Shown here one piece after another: positions 41,670-51,200 of a stretch of DNA of 64,000 nucleotides. The position numbers and the translations under genes were made by a program. How positions within the stretch are numbered: the first letter of the stretch is position 1; each line of letters starts with the position of its first letter. The notes under the pieces are model-generated. The model saw nothing but the letters and a program-made list of their open reading frames with translations. It ran no database searches and was not told where the DNA came from. The stretch spans positions 11,685,158 through 11,749,157 of the forward strand of contig OZ025210.1 in assembly GCA_964019055.1 (NCBI GenBank), written 5' to 3'. The stretch is from Anthopleura xanthogrammica. Taxonomy: Eukaryota; Cnidaria; Anthozoa; Actiniaria; Actiniidae.

Positions 41670-42140
41670 CAGGACATCTTCACAAGTCCACTATACGAGA
41701 GCACATCCAATACTGAATCGCTTTAAGACTTTAGTAGACATTGGGTGACTTGCCGATAAGACGGTCGCTTTTCCTGCATATGACACAAAATCCATCAAGT
41801 AAAAGTGTGATTTGTTTTGTGGTTTCCTGTTAGCCTTGCACCCACGGGTCTACCAATGCCGTGTTGTTCATGTCTGGGATCGCCCGTTCGATTCTTGACT
41901 GAACCGTACACGTCAGTTTAGTTTAGTTGAAATGTTGTTTCCATCTTTGCCCACGATGGATTTTTTCCGATCGTGAGTTCTCCAGTTTTCTCCCTTCGTA
42001 ACAATCGACATTTGAGTTATAAATATAGTTTGAGAGTTCTAGAATATAAATATGTAAATATATCAACATATAATGTAATCTTAAATTATTGCTAAAAGGA
42101 AGATTCAACATTAGAAACACAAAACGGTAAAAAAAATTAG
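41670..42140 (+). other. 3' flank of GPCR copy A, shared with copy B
   Basis: About 470 bp nearly identical to 45539-46015, so the 3' UTR was part of the duplicated unit. AATATAAATA-type sequence near 42045 is A/T-rich, but no clear AATAAA is chosen. Confidence 0.6.
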
Positions 42141-42156
42141 TTTAGAAGATGTTTTA

Positions 42157-42372
42157 CAGAGAGGACACTCGAACCATGAACACTTTATATATATTTTTTA
42201 TTATTATTTTATGAACTTTCTACTGCTTCAAACCTTCTGAAAATGAAGCACTGAACTCAAATAATCTTATTGTTCAAAATAAATCATATTTCCAATCGAT
42301 TCACACAAGGGATAAAGGTGGAAAAAAGTATTAAAAAACCTCAAAGTGTTCACGGTTCGAGTGTCCTCACTG
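42157..42372. mobile_element. MITE with CAGWGAGGACACTCGAACC ends, TA target
   Basis: Starts CAGAGAGGACACTCGAACC and ends GGTTCGAGTGTCCTCACTG, with TA on both sides (42155-42156 and 42373-42374). The equivalent site after copy B (about 46022-46036) reads ATTTTAATAGCAAAATTTATT with no insert, an empty site. Tc1/mariner-like by target and ends. Confidence 0.88.
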
Positions 42373-42589
42373 TAATAGCAAAATTTATTTTCCGTGTTTG
42401 ATGAGAAGAGGAGCCGCCACACCGAAAATCTCATTGCTGTTTCTACAAGTCGCATTCATAATAATGTCTTAACTGAAAACATTAAGTATATATCATAAGT
42501 TCTCTATAGTGTATGTAGAATTTAGCGAAAAAGATGTCGATAATAAAAGTTTTAGAAACTGAATTACTATCAAATCTTTGTATTGCAGA

Positions 42590-43125
42590 GCACCGAGTTC
42601 AAACATATAAGTTGCTATAAGGTCTTTTACAGCGGCAGCGCCTAAAGTTTGGAACAGCCTCCCTGATTTTATCAGAAATCAAAATAATTTTTTAAGTTTT
42701 AAGTCAATTCTAAAAACATATCTTTTTAAACAAGCCTATAATCTATTATAAATTTTAATTATTATAGTATTATTATGAGTAAGGATTTTGAGGCACATAA
42801 AGATGTGGGAGTGGACTGAGTGGAGATGTGGTTTGCGGCGTTTCGAGGCCATCACGCTCCATTATAATGGGGCGTGGTGGCTCCGGGGCGTCGTGGGGTT
42901 GTGTCTTTGCTTAGTCTCATTTTTACATCTTTATAGTATTATTTTATTTTATTCTATTATTTATTTGTTATTATACAATTATATGTTATTATTCATCGCT
43001 CTATTGGAAAGTTAGATTTTATTATTTTAAATATTTTATATTTCTTATTGTTGTAATGCGCATTTGATCATATTCATATGTTAAAATCGCGCAATATAAG
43101 TAATAAATATTATTATTATTATTAT
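42590..43125 (+). mobile_element. LINE 3' end (ORF2 C-terminus, 3' UTR and ATT tail)
   Basis: Encodes the peptide AAAPKVWNSLPDFIRNQNNF then FKSILKTYLFKQAYNLL and a stop at about 42751. A 3' UTR follows, ending GCGCAATATAAGTAATAAAT and (ATT)n at 43105-43128. This is the classic end of an L2/CR1-type non-LTR retrotransposon, 5'-truncated. Confidence 0.8.
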
Positions 43126-43204
43126 TATTGCTGCCGGTAAAACACGAAGTCAAAAACCGTATTAAGAAACTCAATAGATTAAATATTTATCACATCTCTG
43201 ATAG

Positions 43205-43288
43205 TTTACAATTCTTAGGAGATTGAATTTCTTTTGTTTTGCCCTCCAAATTGAGCTGCTCTGACGTCGCGTACACTGGGTCTATACT
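43205..43288. mobile_element. Right half of a TAGACCCCTT-family MITE
   Basis: TTCTTAGGAGATTGAATTTC, then CTCCAAATTGAGCTGCTCTG, GACGTC and GGGTCTA, matching the right part of 48048-48183. The left half is missing. Confidence 0.65.
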
Positions 43289-44340
43289 AATTGGCTACTT
43301 TAGGAACGAGCAGGAGGAAGGGGTGAGTTTTGAATTGACATATCATTATAATAAGTCTGGCAAATTTGAGCATGATCGAAACTTTACAAAGAATGCATCT
43401 ATGGTTACAGGGGACAAGCGTCCGTTATCAAAATTCACAACTCGCCCCCAATCTCTTCCTCGTTTCTAAAGTGGCCAATAACATAAGCAGCAGCCCTATA
43501 GATGTATGGCAGTCTTCGGGTTTTGCGAAAGGGAAACAAAAGTCCATAGGACTAATATTCAGTCAAAGACGTTCCCAATTTTAAAACTGTTACGTAACTG
43601 TTATCTAATCAGTGAATAATTCAACCGCTTCAGTGATTTCTACTCATACTTCCTTTCGGTCCAGTCGTGTAGGCTTCAGCCGGTGGAAGACAATGTTTTT
43701 TGAAATGAATGTATGCTTCATGCTCTCGTCAATATACATATGTATAATTTATTAGTCTTAGAAAGTTTTGTAATTACTTTTTGCTAAAGTAGTCGCCCTC
43801 CTGAATCGATAATTTGACACATTAGACGTTCAAAATAGCGTGTTTTTTTCCACCATTTGATGTGCAATTGCAAAGTTGTACATGTTTAGCGTTTACCCTT
43901 TTTTAATTGAGTTTTGAACAGGTGGTGGAAGCATGTTATTTAATATTGAGCGAGGAAAAAAATTATAAACACTAATTAAAATTTCCTTAGCATAATCATT
44001 TTCATCAAAGAAAGAAACCAAGAGAAAAGGTCTTTACTTGTTTGTTTTTTCTTAAAAGAGACGCTTTCGCTAAAATTTAACACTATTTCTGTTATATTTG
44101 CAATTGAAAGCAATATAATTAAAATTGCCCAAGGAAGGAGTCCTTTTTAGATATTAGTATTTTATTAATGCTGAAATTTGAATGACTTTTCTGTCTGATA
44201 AACGGCTTTGGAAGACTGCCCTTTAGTGTTTCGTTCCAAGCACAATTCAGCAGGAAACAGAAAACCGCAACAATGGAGTAAACAAAAGAAAAACGGAAGT
44301 TATTGTCAACGGAGTTTGTTTCTAAGTTGGTTGTCAAGGC
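43289..44340. other. Spacer and upstream region of GPCR copy B
   Basis: From about 43915 on it matches 40043-40440 (upstream of copy A), so promoter and upstream DNA were copied with the gene. The left part (43289-43900) shows no gene. Confidence 0.5.
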
Positions 44341-44344
44341 CGGT

Positions 44345-44352
44345 CTATAAAA
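44345..44352 (+). promoter_or_regulatory. TATA box of GPCR copy B
   Basis: TATAAAAAGGAACG as in copy A, with the same spacing to the AGTCTTCGA leader; start codon 78 bp downstream. Confidence 0.6.
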
Positions 44353-44422
44353 AGGAACGTCCAAGAATCAGAAATCTAGTCTTCGACAGAACACAAGATA
44401 TCTAACTAGCAAGTTAAAGAAG

Positions 44423-45538
44423 ATGATGTTGTCGGATACACTCGCCAACATGACTTTCTTCAATTTCTCATTTGTAGCAACTAGCAGACCACCACCGCCA
44501 TGGATCATCACCATCCCAAAGAGTCAAAGAATGTTATTTATTGTGTGTTACGCTTTGATTCTAGTCCTTTCTGGGTTTGGCAACACTATTATTATTGCTA
44601 TTGTTGCCAGAAATCCATCGATGCGAAGTACCATTAACTATCTGATCGTAAACATGGCTGCAACAGACTTGGCTTCGTCAGTGGTGGTTACGGGACGTTT
44701 TTTCTCCGTCATGGACAATCGCTCCAAGGAATGGGAAGTTCCTGGAGTTCTTGGGAGCATGTTGTGTAAGCTCCGCCCCTATATTCGTGATATTTCGCTA
44801 GTTGTGTCCATCCAGAGCATGGTAGCCATCGCATTTGATCGTTTTTTCGCTGTTGTTTTTCCAATGAGACCAAAACCTCGACTTCTAGACCTCCGTGTCC
44901 TCTTACCAATCATTTGGTGTATATCACTAGGGACATTTGCAGTGTATTTGGTGAACTTTAGACTTATGACATCTATCGAAGGAGTTCATATCTGTATCCA
45001 TAAATGGCCTACTGGTGTGGAACCAATGAAGGCGGATACCGTCTTTAACTTAACTATTTTAACTGTATTTTGGTTGATACCGCTAACAACCATTGCCATT
45101 TTGTACACCATTATTGCCCTAAAAATGAGGCGCCAGACAATTCCTGGCCAACAGTCGTTAGAGGCCGAAGATGCGAGGCGCAAACAAAACAAGAGTATCG
45201 CCAAGATGGCCTTTGCAATCGTGTTTTTCTTTTTCTTGTGCTGGTTTCCGTCTCACGTTGTTGCTTATATGGAACACTTCGTGTGGAAAGGAACCATCCC
45301 AAACGGTGTCGATCCTCATCTGTTCTCCATTCTTCAGTACACCACGGTCATGATTTGTTACGTGAGTTCTGCAATCAACCCATACATTTGTTTTACGTTC
45401 AGCTCTAAATTTAGAAAATGCCTCAGGAATCTCTTCCCGTTTTCTCTCTGTTTCGCCACAAGAATCCGCGGTCCTGTCGGCGGCTCGGCTCAGGCCACAT
45501 CGGCACCAAGACATCGAGCGATGGTTAATTCAGTTTAA
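44423..45538 (+). CDS. Rhodopsin-class GPCR, copy B
   Basis: Intronless, 371 residues (starts MMLSDTLANMT), about 92% identical to copy A with about 31 substitutions and no gaps apart from the extra Met. All structural motifs of copy A are kept (GN in TM1, DRF, CWFP, NPYICF). Changes concentrate from the end of TM4 through extracellular loop 2 and TM5 (for example HICIHKWPTGVEPM against DICINKWPTGVDPM), and in TM6, loop 3 and TM7 (SHVVAYMEHFVWKGT). The stretch from mid-TM3 through intracellular loop 2 to TM4 is unchanged. This suggests the same G-protein coupling with a different ligand preference, an inference. Expressed from its own copied promoter. Confidence 0.93.
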   Translation: MMLSDTLANMTFFNFSFVATSRPPPPWIITIPKSQRMLFIVCYALILVLSGFGNTIIIAIVARNPSMRSTINYLIVNMAATDLASSVVVTGRFFSVMDNRSKEWEVPGVLGSMLCKLRPYIRDISLVVSIQSMVAIAFDRFFAVVFPMRPKPRLLDLRVLLPIIWCISLGTFAVYLVNFRLMTSIEGVHICIHKWPTGVEPMKADTVFNLTILTVFWLIPLTTIAILYTIIALKMRRQTIPGQQSLEAEDARRKQNKSIAKMAFAIVFFFFLCWFPSHVVAYMEHFVWKGTIPNGVDPHLFSILQYTTVMICYVSSAINPYICFTFSSKFRKCLRNLFPFSLCFATRIRGPVGGSAQATSAPRHRAMVNSV

Positions 45539-46049
45539 CAGGACATCTTCACAAGTCCACTATACGAGAGCACATCCAATACTGAATCGCTTTAAGACTT
45601 TAGTAGACATTGGGTGACTTGCCGATAAGACGGTCGCTTTTCCTGCATATGACACAAAATCCATCAAGTAAAAGTGTGATTTGTTTTGTGGTTTCCTGTT
45701 AGCCTTGCACCCACGGGTCTACCAATGCCGTGTTGTTCATGTTTGGGGTCGCCCGTTCGATTCTTGACTGAACCGTACACGTCAGTTTAGTTTAGTTAAA
45801 TTGTTGTTTTTACCTTTGCCACGATGGAATTTTTCCGAACGTGAGTTCTCCAATTTTCTCTCTTCGTAACTATCGACATTTGAGTTATAAATATAGTTTG
45901 TGAGTTCTAGAATATAAATATATAAATATGTAACATATAATATAATCTTAAATTATTGCTAAAAGGAAGATTAAACATTAGAAACACAAAACTTAAAAAA
46001 AAATTAGTCTATAGAAGATATTTTAATAGCAAAATTTATTTTCCGTGTT

Positions 46050-46285
46050 TTAGAACCCTGCAACAACTTCTGGGCTGATCTAAGTCAAGTCATGGCTAAC
46101 TCACAAATAGAACCCTGAAACAACCTCGGGGCTGATCTAAGTCAGGGCATGGCTAACTCACAGATAGAACCCTGAAACAACCTCGGGGCTGATCTAAGTC
46201 AGGGCATGGTAAATCACAGATCGAACCCTGAAACAACCTCTGGGCGGATCTAAGTCAGGGCATGGCTAAATCATAGACCGAATTG
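46050..46285. repeat. 57 bp satellite, about four copies
   Basis: The unit contains GAACCCTGAAACAACCTCGG, GGCTGATCTAAGTCAGGGC and ATGGCTAACTCACAGATA. The same unit forms a longer array at 57180-57655, and a single partial copy (CAGGGCACGGCTAGTTCAC) is at about 50986. Confidence 0.9.
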
Positions 46286-46600
46286 CAATTCAACTTGTAA
46301 GGTTTTACGGAAGGAGGAAAAACGAAAAAAAAAAAGGTTTTAACTAAGTTTCAAGGGATTTAGCAAGGCGCAAAGTCAGTTTCTTGCTTATCTGATCAAA
46401 TATCTGTTCTTTAGCCAGTGATAACACTATAGAGTATAGATAAACTGGTTTACCTAAAGAGAGTTTTAAAATCCGTCATCCCGCAGTTTTTGTCAAATTT
46501 TGCCTTTGGATTAAAAAACTAGAACTGATTACTATTATTAAAATCGTGATTACAGCAATGCTAGCTGTAATAGGAAAATCTAAAAAACCATTTATTTCAG

Positions 46601-46730
46601 GCGTTCAATATTCCTGTCGAAAAAAACCCGGACTAATTGCTCAGAAGAAGCAGATGCACACATCAAAGCCAAGAAAATCGATGGGCGGCCTGGAAAATAC
46701 AGCAAAGTCATATTAGATCTGAGATGGTAA
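46601..46730 (+). CDS. Possible orphan terminal exon
   Basis: After a good acceptor (CCATTTATTTCAG) one frame stays open for 42 codons to TAA at 46728-46730. It reads RSIFLSKKTRTNCSEEADAH and ends GRPGKYSKVILDLRW. The composition looks protein-like. No upstream exon was found in the window, so this may be chance or the tail of a transposon gene. Confidence 0.22.
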
Positions 46731-48215
46731 TTTTCGAGAAAGAACTGATAGTTGTGATCTCCGACTCTTAACACTTCTTGTAACCTGTATGTTTTTGGTT
46801 CTCAAAGTCTGTCATGTTTGAATGCATGGTGAGAAACCTTAATAAAAATCGAGTTTTGGTGATTGACAGTTTTAGCCGCTATTAAACAAATTTATTATAA
46901 TGAACCAAGTTTGAAGGAATCGGCCGAGTTTTTGTAATTTACCGAGTTTCTTTAACTGAGTTTTGTTATTGCCCGAGGCTTTGTCATCAAAATAGTTTCC
47001 AACGTATTTGATGTACTGTCGAGAGGTAGGTACATGATCATCTCAAAGCATGCAAACCAGAAACAACTGAACCAAATGAGTTATGGCTTAATTAGTTTGT
47101 CTGTGTGGGACAAATCACCTGAATCTTGGCACTAAAAATAAAACCAGTTAGATGAGAAGTATTCCGTCTATTTATTAGAAAACCAAAGAAGTAGAGAGTA
47201 AGATAAGAAGAAAGGAAGGAAGGAAGGAAGAAAGAAAGAAAGAAAAGAAAGAAAGAAAGAAGGAAAGAAAGATTGAAAGAACGAAAGTGAGAGAGGGAGG
47301 AAACGACGACTTTTGCAGCGAACTAAGGACTAACTTCAGTGCTAGTTGAGTTATCGTTTTCGATAGCCAAAGGATCTTCTTAATATTAATGCATGAAGTC
47401 CTTAGACTCGCGTTAATGCAGCTCATTGAAATATTACAGCACGACGCGTAAAGCTATGACCACATTTAATAAATCCCATGCGCTGGGTTTTCGATGCGAA
47501 GCTGGCTGGTTTTACTAAATACGGCTTGTAAAAGCTCGTTTGGCAGCAAAAAGCCCGTGCATGGAAGAGTGCGAATGCCTAAATGACTGGTAAGAGGACA
47601 CAGATGTCTAGAACAGAGAACGGGCATAAAAAATATACGGTTTTACATTAAATAAAAGGAAGATAAAGTTTGGATTGCATAGAGTTAACGAAGAAGGGAG
47701 AGTAGATAGGGCAGAGGGAAGATGCATTTTTTTAAATTTGAGAATTTAAATTTTTAAATTGTGAATTGATCCAATGAAAAAGCGTAAAAGCATTTGATCC
47801 AATCACGGTGCTTTTAAAACCAAGTTGTGAAAAATTATTCTCAAGCGCGCAATGTTTCAATTCGACATGCGAATAATATAAAAAAAAGTATGGAATTTAT
47901 TAACAAAATTGAACTTATTTTACATAATGAATGTCGCTTGATATGAAGTATAGTCTTAAGCGCGTGAAATAATAAATCATTACAATAAAACGATAAAGGA
48001 AAAAAGAATACAAAAGATAGTACAAAATGTTTGAACATTTCACAGTATAGACCCCTTGCCGCACGTCGGGATTCAGCTTAAATTGGAAGACAAAATAATA
48101 GGTTCCAATTCTCAGGAGATTGAAATTCTTTTGTGTTTAAGTACACAAATTGAGCTGCTTTGACGTCACGTGCAAGGGGTCTATGGATTATAGTTTTGAT
48201 ATATTTACGTGGAGA
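46731..48215. other. Intergenic region 3' of POLA1
   Basis: Contains a GAAA/GGAA tract (about 47205-47285), a foldback relative of 25636-25825 (about 47440-47600: AAGCTATGACCACATTTAAT, AAAAGCTCGTTTGGCAGC) and a TAGACCCCTT MITE (48048-48183). No gene is seen. Confidence 0.45.
48048..48183. mobile_element. TAGACCCCTT-family MITE
   Basis: TAGACCCCTTGCCGCACGTC at the left, GACGTCACGTGCAAGGGGTC at the right. It lies 33 bp past the POLA1 stop codon and so is probably part of its 3' UTR. Confidence 0.8.
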
Positions 48216-51200
48216 TTATCCAAAGACCGAGATGAATAGCTTGGCGAGGTTGACTTCAGAGTAAGCGTTAGACAGGACGACTTTCTGGAGGCTTGAGTTG
48301 ACTTTACTGTAGAACTGTTTAATATGAGCCACTTTTTGAAACTTGACTAAAACAAGAAAAGTACAAGAAAAACAAATAATGAATGAGAAACATTTCCGAA
48401 GAGAATGGAGTTCAATGAAATAGGACCTTTCTGAACCATTTCTAAACTCTTCGTAGAAAGAAAACTAGCTATTTCCCAAGTTAAAACTTGAAGTTAAACT
48501 TCAATGAAGCTCATTAAATTTAACATTCATGTGGGATGAATAAATTATCTCTGTGATTGACGTTGAAGCCACTAAAATGTTGCAATGCTCACTTCAGACA
48601 AATGAACTTTTTTCGGGTTTTGTCCTTCACTTCCTCCAGAACTAGTTTTATAAAAATGAGTTCTGATTTTTTGAGCCATTTTAAAAATCTTAGAAAAAGA
48701 GAATACAATTTTTGGCAAATTTGACTTGAAACTCATTAAGCGGGTCCAAAATTTATATGGGATGAAAAAATTCTCTCTGTGAGTGACTTTGAAGCCACTA
48801 AAATGTTACAATGCTCAAGTAGCGGCAATACGAGCAACAAAATCGTGCAACTTGTCGCGCAACATTGTTGTGTTGAAGAGCAAATTCAATTTCAACAAGC
48901 TATTCATTGTTGAGAAACCAAATCTCACCTTCTATATTTTTATCTTTGGAAGCATGGTCAAAATCGAACATTCGGCTGTAGTACAGGATTTGATTGTACA
49001 GAGCTGTGTCGGTGTACTGAGAAAATCAAACGTAAGAAATGTGACAAAAATTGGAAGAGATGGGCAAATGTATAATACAGAAAGGGGGGGAAGGAAAAGG
49101 GAAGGGACTGAGGAAGGATGGAGAGAGTAAGGGAGGGAGGAAGGGAAGGAAGGAAGGAAGAAGGGAGAGGGAGGGAAGGAAGGAAGAAGGGAGGGATGGA
49201 AGGGAAGAAAGTAAGAGAAGTAGGGAGGGAGTAAGGGAAGGAAGGAGTAAAGGAAGGAAGAAAGGAGTGAAGGAAGAAGGGAGGGAGGGAGGCTGGGAAG
49301 GGAAGAGAGGTAGAGAAGTAGGGAGGAAGGGAGTAAGGCAGAGTTGATGTATGAAATTCTTACCATGGGTAATATGTGTGCGCGGTGACAACGAGGACAA
49401 AGGGGGAGTCCTCTGTGGCGTGTAAGTGGCACTTGACGAGTGCGATGGTCACACGATGGATCTTCACACTTCTGCCAGCCCTGACCATACCAAGAAAAAA
49501 TAGAGTTAAACAAAACTTAATATTTCCTTGTCATTCAGCTGACCAAGCAATATAAAACTCTCTGGTTGATAGCATATAACGGGCAGTGTTTGCCTGATAC
49601 CAAAGAATATATTACTCTCTCGTTTAGGGAAGCACGGGTACCGTAATGATGAGAGTGCTCTCCTCTCACCAATGCGACACGGGTTCGAGTCCCGGACTCG
49701 GTGTTGTATGTGAGTAGAGTTTCTAGTTGGTTCTCTCCTGTGCTTTGTAGGTTTTTCTCCGGGTTCTCCGGTTTTCCTCCCTCTGCAAAAATCAACTCCC
49801 AAATTCCAATTCGATCATGGAACGAGGGCCACAGGTTTTTTAGCCACTGGCTATTTAGTGCTACCCTCGTAAAACAAGGACTTTTTAAAAAATTTTGATA
49901 GCACAGGACGAGTAATAAGTATTAACAATATTCACTCACGTTATAATACTCCTTGATGTGTTTACGGATGGCGACAGTCACGTGATTAATCACGGCAGCT
50001 GATTGGTATAAAGTGTCACATTGAGGACATATGGCACTGATTTCTCGAGAATCCTGGGATGAAAAAATACCGATAGAGTTAGTTGATTATAGACCCCTTT
50101 CACGCGACGTCAAAACAGTTCAATTTGCAATTGAAGGACAAAACAAAAGAATTTCAATCTTCTGAGTCTTGGAACCTATTGTTTTGTCCTCCAAATTGAG
50201 CTGCACTCTGACGTGCTGTTCTATTCACGGACAATCTAATCACAACCAAATCTAACAACACTGGGACGCCATTTTTACTTCGCTTTTTATAAGAAATGGA
50301 ATAATTTTTTCGTACATCTTATAAAATTTGGTATCTGACGAAGTACCCATGGCCAATCACAGCCGGTTTTATATCAAGTCTGGAACTGTGACGTCATACT
50401 TACCGGGCTTTTGGCAAGGGCTTCAATAGTTGTCTCAGTACCACATTTTGGATTCTTACATTTGAGCACCAGTCGAACGCAATCCTGTATCAAAGAAAGA
50501 TCGGTGAGCATCTGTGAGTGCGATATTTGAACGTTCGATTTGAGCTCACAACCGTTCAAAGCAGATGTTCTGAGAAGATTACTTTCTTAGCTTTTTACAG
50601 TTTTCGAGTTATGATTTTTTTTGTTATTTTATTCGATATTTGGATTATTCGTACTTTCAAAAATTAGGGCGTTTTCATCCAAGTGCTCAGCGAACTAACT
50701 CATCATGATTGGCTGTTTACACGTCTTTTTTTTTTTTTACAGTTACAAAATAGATTGAAAAGATCTTCACCTTGAATCGTTCCTCATCAGTCATGAGAGC
50801 CTGGCCACCAAGCAAGGCATCTGTCTCGTCGTCATGGTGAGATGACGTGTTGCGATATCCCGAGGGATCGAGACCTGCACAGAAATTAAGAATACCCATT
50901 TTAGTTAAGATTTTTGTTGGGTTTGCGCCACGTAAGCGCAGCTATGTAGGACATGATAGAAAATGAATTTTCTCAAACCCAAATTCAGGGCACGGCTAGT
51001 TCACAGATTGAACAACTCACAACTCTCAGGTTGTCGAAACGTCAGTCACCACCAACAACAGTCTTTCTCAAGACTACACTTACCCCGACGATCACATTAC
51101 TCACTCTACGCACATGTGTTGCGAGTCCAGGAATCGAACCCGAGAACCCAGGGTGGACTATTGCTACGCAACTCTTGAATCCCGTACAGTAACCTCTCAG

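Noticed and set aside
48783..49130. Plus-strand frame across the POLA1 exon at 48929-49016
   Set aside because: Antisense to a POLA1 exon that matches the known protein and keeps phase on both sides.
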